A DNA stretch of 64,000 nt from Solirubrobacterales bacterium (GCA_027451345.1 DAIDJO010000073.1:1-64000); one strand, 5' to 3'. Positions 32,599-42,061 are shown, numbered from the stretch's first letter. Made by a program: numbers and translations. Notes: generated by a model from the sequence alone, not told the origin.

Positions 32599-33822
32599 CT
32601 AGTGGATGTGGAACTTCGTGCAGTCGGCCTTGTAGCTGCCGGTGCAGAGCTGCTTGGCGGTGACGAAGCCGTCCTTGACGACCGTCTTGCCCATGGTGGA
32701 GGCGGTGACCCACTCGGGGGTCTCCAGCACCGACGGAACCGCCTTGTGGCTGCTCGGGTCGATGGTCTTGCCGTTCAGGAGGCTCGCCGGGGCCTTCTTG
32801 CCCGCGCGCAGGTAGATCGCGAGCGCGACGGCCGCACCGGCCTCCTTGTAGATCGGCTTGTAGACGGTGCCGCACTGGTAGCCCGAGATGATGTTCTGCA
32901 GGCCGGTCAGCGTGGCGTCCTGACCCGTCATCGGGAACGTGTACGGCTTGACGCCCTGGGTCTTCAGCCAGTTGATGATGGGGGCGCCGTTCTCGTCGTT
33001 GGGGATGACGGCCGAGTTGGCCTTCTTCCCGGTCGCCTGGTAGGCGGCCTCGAACTCGTCAAGCGCGTCCGGCTTGGGAGTCGTCGGGTTCCACGTACCG
33101 GCGGTGTTCTTGAGGAGCTTGATCTTGCCCGCCTTCTCGAGCGGCTTGAGCACGCTGTCGTAACCCTTGGTGAAGAGGGTCGCGTTGTTGTCCGTCGGCG
33201 CGCCGTGCATCTCGATGAACTGCGGCTGCTTGCCCTTCAGCCAGGAAGCGGCGCAGGACACGAAGCCCTTGCCGATCAGCTTGCCGACCGTGACGTTGTT
33301 GAAGCTCACGTACGGAGCGGAGTCGTTGGCGCCCTGGCCGGAGCTCAGACGGTCGTACTGCACGATCTGAGCGCCGTGAGCCTTCGCGTACTTCATCGCC
33401 TGCACGCCGGCGCCGGGATCCTCGGGGTCGATGAGGATGACGGTCGCGCCGTTCGAGATGTCGGCCTCGACGTCGGTCAGGAACGTCGTGTCCGAGCCCT
33501 GGGCGTTCTGCGGCGTGATGATGTCCGACGCCGGCATGCCGGCGGCGAGCAGCGCCTTCTTGATGTCAGGCTGGTCGAACTCGACATACCGGGTCGAGCT
33601 CGTCGTGTCCGGCATGATCGCCGCGATCTTGCCCTTGCCGGCGGCGACGATCGGCTTCAGCACCTTCAGTCCGCTGAAGTTGTTGGTGAACGAGTTGATC
33701 GAAATGGCTGCCGCGTGGGCGTCCGTCTTGGCCGATGCGGTGGCGCTCATACTGGCAACGCCAACGCTCGCCGCAACCGCGCACGAGACAATTCCGACCT
33801 TGCTGTTGCGCAGCAAGCTCAC
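32599..33822 (-). CDS. Sugar-binding periplasmic protein (xylose-binding-like)
   Basis: The 407-aa protein starts at GTG 33822 with AGGAGGT six bases upstream. It has a Sec signal peptide (VGIVSCAVAASVGVASMSATASA) with cleavage near residue 31. The mature part matches XylF-like binding proteins: IAAIMPDTTSSTRYVEFDQP, VILIDPEDPGAGVQAMKYAK, VPNDE-like AVIPNDENGAPIINWL and TGQDATLTGLQNIISG. It captures sugar for the ATPase/permease pair. It is the first gene after the two-component pair and has its own promoter-like sequence. Confidence 0.92.
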   Translation of the reverse strand: MSLLRNSKVGIVSCAVAASVGVASMSATASAKTDAHAAAISINSFTNNFSGLKVLKPIVAAGKGKIAAIMPDTTSSTRYVEFDQPDIKKALLAAGMPASDIITPQNAQGSDTTFLTDVEADISNGATVILIDPEDPGAGVQAMKYAKAHGAQIVQYDRLSSGQGANDSAPYVSFNNVTVGKLIGKGFVSCAASWLKGKQPQFIEMHGAPTDNNATLFTKGYDSVLKPLEKAGKIKLLKNTAGTWNPTTPKPDALDEFEAAYQATGKKANSAVIPNDENGAPIINWLKTQGVKPYTFPMTGQDATLTGLQNIISGYQCGTVYKPIYKEAGAAVALAIYLRAGKKAPASLLNGKTIDPSSHKAVPSVLETPEWVTASTMGKTVVKDGFVTAKQLCTGSYKADCTKFHIH

Positions 33823-33921
33823 AGAGGTACCTCCTAGATGGCCTCTCTCCTGGGCGAGGACCAGCCCAGTCGGGCATGGGACCTCCCCCCTTTACGGAGA
33901 CTGATGGTATGGGCGCCGTTA

Positions 33922-33949
33922 TGAATAAGGCGTGAACAAAGCCTGTCAA
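33922..33949 (-). promoter_or_regulatory. Putative promoter of the sugar-transport genes
   Basis: On the minus strand TTGACA (33949-33944) is followed after 16 nt by TATTCA (33927-33922), about 100 nt before the GTG of the binding-protein gene. The surrounding 33823-34016 is AT-rich against the genome average and also contains the palindrome CGTTAACG (33963-33970), a possible regulator site. The -10 match is weak. Confidence 0.45.
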
Positions 33950-34016
33950 TGCATAAATACGGCGTTAACGGTTGTTGTTACGCGGTCCTCCGCGGGAAAG
34001 GCGCAACTCCCGTCGA

Positions 34017-34718
34017 TCACTCCGGCGCGAACCGGTAGCCGGCTCGCGGCGCGGTGAGGATCAGCTGGGCGCCGTCGTCGCCGAGCTTGGCCCGCAGGCG
34101 CCGGACGTAGACCCGAAGGTACTCGGTCTCGGTCTGGTACGCCGAGCCCCAGACGCGCCGGAGCAGGTGCGCGTGGGTGAGCAGCTTGCCCCGGTTGAGG
34201 GCGAGTTCGCGCAGCAGCGCGAACTCCGTCGGCGTGAGATGGATCGCCTCGCCGGCGCGGGTCACCTGCTGGCGGGCGAGGTCGATGACCACGTCGCCGG
34301 CCGCGATCGTCAGGGCCTGTGGCTCCGCGGCCGCCGCCGTGCGGGTGCGGCGCAGCGTCGCGGTGATCCGCGCCAGCAGCTCCTCGACGCTGAACGGCTT
34401 GGTCATGTAGTCGTCCGCACCCATGTTGAGCGCCGTCACCTTGTCGCGCTCGCCCCCGCGGGCCGAGACGACGATGACGGCCACCGTGGAGCGCTCGCGG
34501 ATCTGGCGGCAGAGCTCCATCCCGTCGGCGTCGGGCAGCATCAGGTCGAGCAGGACGATGTCCGGTGCCTCGGTCTCGAGCAGGCGCAGCGCGCGGTCCG
34601 GGTCGGCCGACACGAGCATCTCGAACCCGCGCACGGACAGGTTCGAGCGGATCAGGTCGACGATGTTCGGATCGTCCTCGACCAGCAGCGCCCGCGTCGC
34701 CTCCCGCGCCTCAGGCAT
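34017..34718 (-). CDS. OmpR/KdpE-family response regulator
   Basis: From ATG 34718 the product is 233 aa. The receiver domain has acidic ED (14-16), phospho-acceptor Asp 58 in VLLDLMLPD, and Lys 107 in MTKPFS. A winged-helix DNA-binding domain follows (LTPTEFALLRELALNRGKLL; YVRRLRAKLGDD). It overlaps the sensor-kinase gene by 8 nt, so the two are coupled and very likely partners. The next gene downstream is the sugar-binding protein, the probable target. Confidence 0.95.
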   Translation of the reverse strand: MPEAREATRALLVEDDPNIVDLIRSNLSVRGFEMLVSADPDRALRLLETEAPDIVLLDLMLPDADGMELCRQIRERSTVAVIVVSARGGERDKVTALNMGADDYMTKPFSVEELLARITATLRRTRTAAAAEPQALTIAAGDVVIDLARQQVTRAGEAIHLTPTEFALLRELALNRGKLLTHAHLLRRVWGSAYQTETEYLRVYVRRLRAKLGDDGAQLILTAPRAGYRFAPE

Positions 34719-36600
34719 CGATCCCCACCCTCCGCTCGCTCGCCGGGGCTGACCGCTCGCGTGACGCCGCCCGTTCCGTCGGCCGCGCCGCACGGGCGAC
34801 CGCGGGCGCCGGGTGGGCCGGCTCGGGCGTCGCCTCGGGCCGCTCGGGCGTCAGCACGATCCGGAAGCTCGTGCCCCGGCGGCTGTCGGCCAGCTCGAGC
34901 GAGCCGTGGTGCGCCAGCATGATGCCGCGGGCGATCGAGAGGCCGAGGCCCGCGCCGGAGGTGCTGGATCGGTGACGCCGCGGCCCGTCGAAGGGGGAGT
35001 CACGCAGCTCCGGGGGCAGCCCCTGGCCGTCATCGGAGACGGTGATCTCGAGCTGGCCGCCGCTCAGGCGGCGGGCGGCGATCGCGACGCTCGTCCCCGG
35101 CGGGTTGTGCTGGAGCGCGTTGTTCAGCAGGTTGACGAAGACCTGCTCGAGCCGGTCGTGGTCGGCCCAGATCGGGGGGATGTCCCCGCCCGGGGAGTAG
35201 CTGACCGCGTCGCGCCAGCTCGCGGGCAGGCACGCGATCGCCGCCTCGATCACGAGGTCGAGCTGACACCAGTCGAACTGCATGCGCATCACCCCGGAGT
35301 CGATCGCCGAGAAGTCGAGCAGGTCGTCCACGAGGCGGCCGAGCCGCGAGGATTCGGCCGCGATCGTCTCGAGGAAGCGCTGCTGGGACTCCTCGTCCCA
35401 GACGATGTCGGGGGCCAGCAGGCTCGTGGCGTACCCGCGGATGGCGGTGAGGGGCGTGCGCAGCTCGTGGCTGAGGCGCGAGAGGAACTGGCGCTGGAGC
35501 TCACGCGAGCGCCGCAGCGCCGCCGCCTCCGTGCGCGCCTGCTCGGCGTCCTGGCGCTCGATCGCCGCCGCGGCATAGCCCGCGTACAGCCCGAGGAGGT
35601 CCTCCTCGTCGCGGGTCGGCGCCTCGGCGCCCGCTCGCCGGATGGTGATCAGGGCGCCCGGGCCCCCCGCGCCGGCGACCGGAACGAGCCAGCGGCCGTC
35701 CGTGACGATCACCCGCTCGACGGGGGCGCTGTGCGGATCGGCGCGGATCACGTCGACGGCGCTCCGGTCGACGTTCAGCGCGGCGGCGAGCGCGCCGACG
35801 ATCAGGGCGAGCCCGGAGCTCGGATCGGACACGGCGAGGCTGTCGGCCAGGCCGTGCAGGCGGGTCAGCTGGCGGCGGGCCGATCCGTCCACCGTGCCGC
35901 CGGCGAGCAGGGTGGCGACGTCGTCGGGATGGGAGTCCTGCGGCCGGATCTCCGTCACGACCCGCCCGTCGCGGAGCACGACGATGCGGTCGGCGATCCG
36001 GAACATCTGCCCGACGTCACGCGTGGCGAGGACGAGCGCCACCCCCTCGTGGCGGAGCCGCATCAGCTGCTGCTCGAGTTGGGAGGTCTCCAGGATGCCC
36101 ATCGCGGCGGTCGGCTCGTCGAGCACGAGCACCCGGGGCTGGCGGACGATCGCCATGGCGAGCGCGAGCAGGCCGCGCTGGCCGCCGCTCAGCGTGTCGG
36201 CCCGCTGCATCACGTTCTGGATGGGAACCTCCAGCCGATCGAGCACCTCCCGCGCGTGCTCGTAGAGACGGTTGACCGAGAACATCTGGTTCGGCCGCTC
36301 CTGGCCGAGCAGAAGGTTGCCGGCCACGTCGAGGTTCTCGCACAGCGAGATCTCCTGCCAGACGACCGCGACGCCCTGGCGCTCCGCCGCGCGCAGCGTT
36401 CCGCCGAGCGGGACTCCGTCGACGCGGATCGTCCCGGTGCTGGGGGGAAGGTCCCCACCGATGCAGCGCACGAGCGCGGTCTTACCGGCCCCGGGCTCGC
36501 CGCAGACCGCGACGAGCTCCCCCGCCCCGACGCGCAGGTTGATGCCCTCGAGCGCGGGTACCGACTCGAAGCTGACCCCAACATCGCAAACGTCGAGCAC
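34711..36600 (-). CDS. ABC-ATPase domain fused to a sensor histidine kinase
   Basis: The 629-aa protein joins two systems. Residues 1-225 form a sugar-type ABC ATPase: Walker A GEPGAGKT (34-41), Q82, signature LSGGQ (137-141), Walker B VLVLDE (157-162). The H-loop position reads ATRD with Arg 194 in place of His, so full hydrolysis is doubtful. Residues 245-350 look like a GAF-type sensor region. A histidine kinase follows: H-box RLSHELRTPL with His 378, N-box near 490-497, G1 DDGQGLP and G2 GAGLGLSIARG (549-559). There are no membrane segments. It overlaps the response-regulator gene and sits among genes of one transporter, so it may read transporter state. Confidence 0.9.
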   Translation of the reverse strand: MLDVCDVGVSFESVPALEGINLRVGAGELVAVCGEPGAGKTALVRCIGGDLPPSTGTIRVDGVPLGGTLRAAERQGVAVVWQEISLCENLDVAGNLLLGQERPNQMFSVNRLYEHAREVLDRLEVPIQNVMQRADTLSGGQRGLLALAMAIVRQPRVLVLDEPTAAMGILETSQLEQQLMRLRHEGVALVLATRDVGQMFRIADRIVVLRDGRVVTEIRPQDSHPDDVATLLAGGTVDGSARRQLTRLHGLADSLAVSDPSSGLALIVGALAAALNVDRSAVDVIRADPHSAPVERVIVTDGRWLVPVAGAGGPGALITIRRAGAEAPTRDEEDLLGLYAGYAAAAIERQDAEQARTEAAALRRSRELQRQFLSRLSHELRTPLTAIRGYATSLLAPDIVWDEESQQRFLETIAAESSRLGRLVDDLLDFSAIDSGVMRMQFDWCQLDLVIEAAIACLPASWRDAVSYSPGGDIPPIWADHDRLEQVFVNLLNNALQHNPPGTSVAIAARRLSGGQLEITVSDDGQGLPPELRDSPFDGPRRHRSSTSGAGLGLSIARGIMLAHHGSLELADSRRGTSFRIVLTPERPEATPEPAHPAPAVARAARPTERAASRERSAPASERRVGIDA

Positions 36601-36626
36601 GCTCAGAGGCTAGACGGAACCGCAAC

Positions 36627-37661
36627 TCATGTGAGCCGGCGCGCGCCCGGACCGGGCAGCACCGTGGTCGCGCCGGCGGGCGCGACCACGCGCGGGGGCA
36701 GCAGCGCCAGCACGTGGCCGCCGAAGCCGCCGCCGAGCAGGCGGGCGCCGAGCGCGCCCCCCTGCTTGAGGGCGCCCACCGTTCGCTCCACCGCGGGCGT
36801 GGAGACCTCGAAGTCGTCGCGCAGGCTCGCGTGGGAGAGGTCGAGCAGCCGGCCGAGCCGGTCGAAGTCGCGCCGGCGCAGCGCCGTGGCGGCGCCGAGC
36901 ACGCGCCCGTTCTCGCTGATGACGTGATGGGCGCGGCGGGCGAGCACGTCGGGCAGCATGTGGAGATCCTGGATGAGCGCGTCGCGCAGCGACTCGACCC
37001 CCATGCGATGCGCCGCCTCGACGCACTCCTCGCGGCGCCGGTTGTAGCCGGAGGCCGCGAGCTCGCGGGGCTCGCCCGTGGGCACCGTCACCAGGCGGTG
37101 CTCTCCCAGGTCGAGGGGGAGCGGCTCGAGCTCGAGGCTGCGAATGTCGATCAGGACCGCGTGGCCGGCCCGCCCGCTGAGCGAGGCGAGCTGGTCCAGG
37201 AGGCCGGTCTGGGCGCCCACCCAGCGGTGCTCGATCCGCTGGCCGAGACGGGCGAGCTCGACCAGCGCGGGAGGCTCCGCGCCCGCGAGCCCGAGCAGGG
37301 CCAGGCAGAGGGCGATCTCGAGCGCCGCGGAGGAGGCGAGGCCGGCGCCGCGGGGGAGGTCACTGGAGATCTCGACGCGGGCGGCCGGAGGGGGGTGGCC
37401 GAGCGCGGCGAGCTCGGCGTAGGCGCCGCGGACGAAGGCCGGCCAGCCCGCGACGCGCCCGGATTCGCCGAGCGCAAAGCGGTGCCGCTCACCGAGGTCG
37501 TGCGCCACCGCCTCCACGACCGCGCCATCCATCCGTGTCGCGGTCACCGTGACGCCGGCCGTCACCGCGAACGGCAGCGCCAGTCCGTCGTTGTAGTCGG
37601 TGTGCTCGCCGATCAGGTTGACGCGACCGGGAGCGAAGGCTCGTGCGACGTGCTCGGTCAA
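36627..37661 (-). CDS. galK: Galactokinase (GHMP family)
   Basis: The protein carries the galactokinase signature APGRVNLIGEHTDYNDG, the ATP-binding LPRGAGLASSAALEIAL and the GHMP motif GGGFGGHVLAL. It phosphorylates galactose at C1. The start is uncertain: the TTG at 37661 avoids overlap with the divergent gene, but the frame stays open to ATG 37718 and ATG 37742. It precedes the sensor-kinase gene by 26 nt on the same strand, linking galactose use to this transporter. No galT or galE is present. Confidence 0.88.
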   Translation of the reverse strand: MTEHVARAFAPGRVNLIGEHTDYNDGLALPFAVTAGVTVTATRMDGAVVEAVAHDLGERHRFALGESGRVAGWPAFVRGAYAELAALGHPPPAARVEISSDLPRGAGLASSAALEIALCLALLGLAGAEPPALVELARLGQRIEHRWVGAQTGLLDQLASLSGRAGHAVLIDIRSLELEPLPLDLGEHRLVTVPTGEPRELAASGYNRRREECVEAAHRMGVESLRDALIQDLHMLPDVLARRAHHVISENGRVLGAATALRRRDFDRLGRLLDLSHASLRDDFEVSTPAVERTVGALKQGGALGARLLGGGFGGHVLALLPPRVVAPAGATTVLPGPGARRLT

Positions 37662-37683
37662 GGTCGGGTAGGTTGACAGGTCC

Positions 37684-38652
37684 GTGACCAGCTGGGGTCT
37701 GCTCTCCACCGCGCGCATCAACGACGCCCTGTTGCGCGGCATCGCCGGGGTGCCGGACGCGCGGGCCGTGGCGGTGGCCAGCCGTGACGCCGAGCGGGCC
37801 AGGGCGTACGCCGCCCCGCGCGGGATCGGTCGCGCTCACGGCGACTACGAGGCACTCCTCGCCGATGATGAGGTCGAGGTCGTCTATGTCTCCCTGCCCA
37901 ACGGCCTGCACGTCGAGTGGACCCGCCGGGCGCTCGAGGCGGGCAAGCACGTCCTCTGCGAGAAGCCGCTCAGCCGTTCGCCCGCCGAGGTCGAGGCGCT
38001 CTTCGACCTCGCCGAGCGCCGCGGCCTCGTGCTCAGCGAGGCGTTCATGTACCGCCACCACCCGCAGACGGTGCGGCTCGGCGAGCTCGTGCGCTCCGGG
38101 GCGATCGGCGAGCTGCGCTTCATCCGCGCCACGTTCAGCTTCACCTGCGATCCGGCCGACCCGCGCATGCGCCCCGAGCTCGCCGGAGGCGGGCTGATGG
38201 ACGTGGGCTGCTACCCGGTGAGCATGGCCCGTCACCTCGCCGGCGAGCCGCTGCGGGTGAGCGCCGAGCAGCGGCTCGGCGGCGGGGGCGTCGACGTCGT
38301 CATGGCCGGGACGCTGCGCTTTCCCGGGGAGGTGATCGCCCAGTTCGACAGCGGGCTGGCCCTGCCCACGCGCTACGGGCTGGAGGTCGTCGGCTCGAGC
38401 GCGACGCTTCGCGTCGCGCACCCCTGGCACCCGCCGGTGGACGGGATCGAGCTGTGGCCGGAGGGAGCGCGGACGCCGGAGATCGTGCCGGTGCCGGCGG
38501 CCGACGCCTACGTGCTCGAGGTGGCGAACCTGGGCGCCGCGATCACCGGCGCGGCCGCGCCGCTGCTCGGCCGCGCCGACGCGGTCGGGCAGGCGCGAAC
38601 GCTGGCGGCGCTCTACGCGTCAGCCGAGTCGGGCGCCTTCATGGCCCTCTGA
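37684..38652 (+). CDS. Gfo/Idh/MocA-family oxidoreductase
   Basis: From GTG 37684 the product is 322 aa. The Rossmann start SWGLLSTARINDALL, the EKPLS motif with its catalytic Lys, and the second-domain sequence GGGLMDVGCYPVSMARHL are typical. The family oxidises or reduces sugars and cyclitols with NAD(P). It is divergent to galactokinase and may act on the same sugars. Its 3' end overlaps the opposing SulP gene by 33 nt. Confidence 0.9.
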   Translation: MTSWGLLSTARINDALLRGIAGVPDARAVAVASRDAERARAYAAPRGIGRAHGDYEALLADDEVEVVYVSLPNGLHVEWTRRALEAGKHVLCEKPLSRSPAEVEALFDLAERRGLVLSEAFMYRHHPQTVRLGELVRSGAIGELRFIRATFSFTCDPADPRMRPELAGGGLMDVGCYPVSMARHLAGEPLRVSAEQRLGGGGVDVVMAGTLRFPGEVIAQFDSGLALPTRYGLEVVGSSATLRVAHPWHPPVDGIELWPEGARTPEIVPVPAADAYVLEVANLGAAITGAAAPLLGRADAVGQARTLAALYASAESGAFMAL

Positions 38653-40321
38653 CAGCGCCCGGACCGCCGCGTCGACGTCGGGGAAGTACCGCTCCTCGGG
38701 AATCCGCTCCGGGGTCAGGCCGGCGCGGTGGAGCTCGCCGCGGACCCGCTGACCCGCCCGGGCGATGGCGACGGCGATCCCCGCGGCGTCGAGTTCGTCG
38801 AGCACGCGGCGCAGGATCGTCACCCCGGTGTAGTCGACGTCCGTCATCCCGAGCGCGTCGAGCACCACCCCTCGCACCGGCGAGCCATCCGCCGGCGGCG
38901 TCACCACGGCGTGCAGCTGATCGCGGAAGTGGGTCGCGTTCGCGTACCAGAGCGGTGTGGCGAAGAGCACGGCCACGATGCCCGGAACCGCCACCGGCCG
39001 CTCGGTGCGCCCGTCCGTCTGTGGCGTGTGCAGCGGCGCCCAGCTCGTCGTCCCGGGGATCCGGCCGAGCACATGCATGTGCGGCTGAGCGCTGATGCGC
39101 GTGCGATCGAGGATGGCGAGCGCCACGGCGACCCCGATCCCCTGCTCGACGCCGACGAGGGCGACGGTGACGAGGGTGACGAGGGCGAGACCGAGCTCGA
39201 CCCGGTCGAAGCGGGCGATCGCCCGCAGGTCGCCGACATGCACGATCCGCGTGGCGATGAACAGCAGCACCCCGGCGAGCCCGGCGACGGGCACGTCGTG
39301 GAGGATCCCGGCGGCGGGGATGAGTGCGATCACGGCCACCGCGGCGAGCAGCCCGGCCAGCCGGGTGCGGCCGCCCGCCTCGACCACCGCGGCCGTTCGC
39401 GGGGGGGCTCGCGTCGACGGGAAAGGCCCCGGCGAGCCCCGCCACGACGCTGCCCATCCCCACGGCGAGGAGATCCCGGCCGACGTCGGCGGCGTCCTCG
39501 GAGCCGCCGGCGGGGGCGAAGGCCCGGGCTGTCGCCGCGGTTTGGGTCACGATCACGAGCGCGACGATCGCCGCCACCGGCGCCAGGTGCTCGATCGCGC
39601 CGAGGGAGAGCCCGCGCAGCCCGAGGTGCGGCGCGCCGTGCGCGACATGGCCGAGGATCGCGACCCCGCGATGCTCGAGGCCGAGCGCGGCCACGAGGGC
39701 CGTGGCGGCCGCCAGCGCGATGAGCGCGCTCGGGAGGCGGCGCGAGACCCGCTCGCCCAGGCTGATGAGCGCGAACACGCCGAGCCCGATCCCCACCGTC
39801 CAGGCGCACGTGCCGGGCAGCTCGTCGACGAGGTGACGCAGGCGGCCGAGGGTGGTGCCTCCGCCGCCGGCCACCCCGAGCAGGTCGGGGAGCTGATGGA
39901 TCACGATGACGACGCCGATGCCGGCGAGGAACCCCGTGATGATCGGGGTGGAGAGGAGGGCGGCGACCGAGCCGAGTCGCAGCAGCCAGACGGCGGCCAC
40001 GATCGCCCCGGCCATCACCGCGAGGATCCCGACCAGGGCGGCGTAGCGCGCGCTGCCCACCGCCGCGTAGACGCCGATCCCGGCGGCGAAGAGCGGCGCG
40101 ATGGTCGAGTCGGCGCCGACCGAGAGCTGTGGGCTGCGGCCGAGCAGCGCGAAGACGACGCTCCCGGCGATGAACGCGTAGAGGCCGGTGATCGGCGGCA
40201 TCCCGGCCAGGCGTGAGGTGGCGAGCTGCTCGGGCACGGCGATCGCGAGCAGCGTCGCGGCGGCCACCAGGTCCGCCCCCCAGCGCTCGTGCCGGCGAGG
40301 GGTGAGCGGGAGGGCGGGCAC
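38620..40321 (-). pseudogene. SulP-family anion permease with a frameshift
   Basis: Two reading frames together make one SulP protein of about 567 aa. The first frame (from 40321) holds the membrane part: AAATLLAIAVPEQLATSRLAG, ITGLYAFIAGSVVFALLG, TPIITGFLAGIGVVIVIHQL, up to GAFPVDASPP. The second frame continues from AVVEAGGRTRLAGLLAAVAV to the C-terminal STAS domain (VVLDALGMTDVDYTGVTIL). They join at a run of seven C on the minus strand (39401-39407). Removing one C restores SPPRTAAVVEAGG, a conserved SulP stretch. It is therefore either inactivated, phase-variable or a sequencing error. Confidence 0.85.
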
Positions 40322-40332
40322 GGGATCGTGGG

Positions 40333-41778
40333 TCAGCTGGGGGCGTGCTCCGGCTGCAGCCGGGCCGCGGTGTCACGCGCGCTGGCGAAGGCCCGCTGGG
40401 TCGTCGTGAGCGCGCCGGCGCTGAGCAGTATCGCGGCAAAGCCGACGATCATCCACCAGCCGGCGTGCGTGGCCTGGGCAAAGGCGGGCCCGAAGCTCTC
40501 CCCGGCGCGGGCCCCGACGATCGCGCCCACGAGGGCGATCCCGATCGTCGAGCCGACCTGCCGGCTCGACGAGGCGATCGCACCGGCCACACCGGCCTGG
40601 GCCGGGGGCATGCCGGAGATGGCCGTGTTCGTGATCGGCGGGTTCACGAGACCGAGGCCGGCGCCGAAGATCACGTAGGCGCCGAGCAGGAGCCACAGGC
40701 TCGTGTGCGGTGTGATCCCCGTCAGCAGCAGCGGGCCGATGCCGATGCCGAGGCTGGCCAGCAGCAGCGGTCGGCGGGTGCCGATCCGGGCGACGAGGCG
40801 TCCGGTGAGCGGTGCGAAGATGATGTTGGCGAGCGCCAGCGGGAGGGTGTACAGGCCCGCATCGAGGGCGGAGAGCCCGCGCGCGTCCTGCAGGTAGAGG
40901 GTGTTGAGGAACAGGAACGCTCCGTAGGCGCCAAACGCGCACACCGCGCACACGGCCGCCCCGCTGAACGGCCGGCTGCGGAAGAAGCGGACGTCAATCA
41001 GCGGCTGGGGGCGGCGCAGCTCGTACCGGGTGAGCGTGGCGAACGACAGCACGGCGACGGTGAGGACGCCGAGGATCGTCGGCGAGGTCCAGCCGTCGGC
41101 CTTGCCCTCGATGATCCCGTAGGTGAGGCTGGCCAGCCCGAGGACCACGAGCAGCTGGCCGACGGGGTCGAGCCGCCGGGCGTGCGCGGCGCGCGACTCG
41201 GGGACGTAGCGTGCGGTGAGCGCGCAGGCGAGCAGCCCGACGGGGACGTTCACCAGGAAGATGTAGCGCCAGCCGACGGTGGTGACGAGGACGCCGCCGA
41301 GCACCGGCCCCAACCCGAGGCTCAGGCCGAAGGCGGCGCTCCACAGGCCGATGGCGCGCGCCCGCTCCCGCGGGTCGTGGAAGACGTTGCGCACGATGGA
41401 GAGCGCCACCGGGTTGAGCATCGCGCCGCCGAGCGCCTGGAACGCACGCGCCGCGATGAGCACGCCGGCGCTCGGGGCGGCGGCGCAGAGCGCCGACCCG
41501 ACGACGAACGTGAGCAGGCCGGTCTGGAACACGCGCTTGCGCCCGAGCCGGTCGGCGGTCGACCCGCCGAGCATCAGGAAGCTCGCGAGCACGAGCGTGT
41601 ACGCGTCGACGATCCACTGCAGGCCGGAGAGCGCCGTGTGCAGCGAGCGGTGGATCGCGGGCAGCGCGACGTTGACGATGGTGGTGTCGATGCCGACGAT
41701 CAGCAGGCTGAGGCAGCAGATGGCCAGGACCAGCCAGCGGTGCTCGTCGACCTCCTCGCGGGCGTCGACGAAGGTCAC
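40333..41778 (-). CDS. MFS drug exporter, DHA2 (EmrB/QacA) family
   Basis: The 481-aa protein has about 14 membrane helices. It has the family motifs DTTIVNVALPAIHRSL (motif D1), GGSTADRLGRKRVF (motif A) and GPVLGGVLVTTVGWRYIFLV (motif C). DHA2 proteins use the proton gradient to export drugs and other small compounds; the substrate cannot be read. It is separated by 11 nt from the SulP gene downstream. There is no adjacent TetR-type regulator. Confidence 0.92.
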   Translation of the reverse strand: MTFVDAREEVDEHRWLVLAICCLSLLIVGIDTTIVNVALPAIHRSLHTALSGLQWIVDAYTLVLASFLMLGGSTADRLGRKRVFQTGLLTFVVGSALCAAAPSAGVLIAARAFQALGGAMLNPVALSIVRNVFHDPRERARAIGLWSAAFGLSLGLGPVLGGVLVTTVGWRYIFLVNVPVGLLACALTARYVPESRAAHARRLDPVGQLLVVLGLASLTYGIIEGKADGWTSPTILGVLTVAVLSFATLTRYELRRPQPLIDVRFFRSRPFSGAAVCAVCAFGAYGAFLFLNTLYLQDARGLSALDAGLYTLPLALANIIFAPLTGRLVARIGTRRPLLLASLGIGIGPLLLTGITPHTSLWLLLGAYVIFGAGLGLVNPPITNTAISGMPPAQAGVAGAIASSSRQVGSTIGIALVGAIVGARAGESFGPAFAQATHAGWWMIVGFAAILLSAGALTTTQRAFASARDTAARLQPEHAPS

Positions 41779-41824
41779 CGCCTGAGCGTAGCCACCGCCG
41801 GGGCGCCCTCCTAGACTCGAGCCG

Positions 41825-42061
41825 GTGTGGGTCGTCCTGCAGCACCACCATCGCCCGCCGAGCGGCCCGCTGCTCGCCGCGCTGATCGTGCTGGCCGCGC
41901 TGTACGTGGGGGCGCGGACGGGACGGCTCGGCCGTCTCCGGTCCGGACTGCGGGCGTTTCGCGTCCGTCAGGAGATGCGCGGGGTGCACGTGAGCCCGCT
42001 CAGCCTCGTGCCGCTCGCGGTGCTGGTGGTGGTCGTGGTCGTGCTCGTCACCGCCCACTGA
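41825..42061 (+). CDS. Small two-helix membrane protein
   Basis: Starting at GTG 41825, a 78-aa product has a first membrane helix (PLLAALIVLAALYVGA), a basic cytoplasmic loop (RTGRLGRLRSGLRAFRVRQ) and a second helix (LVPLAVLVVVVVVLVTAH) at the very C-terminus. No family is recognised. It lies between the minus-strand MFS and TauE genes. Confidence 0.6.
   Translation: MWVVLQHHHRPPSGPLLAALIVLAALYVGARTGRLGRLRSGLRAFRVRQEMRGVHVSPLSLVPLAVLVVVVVVLVTAH

Noticed and set aside
38620-40321. Programmed ribosomal frameshift in SulP
   Set aside because: No slippery heptamer with a downstream pseudoknot could be recognised by eye, and SulP is not known for programmed frameshifting; a C-run length error or mutation is simpler.
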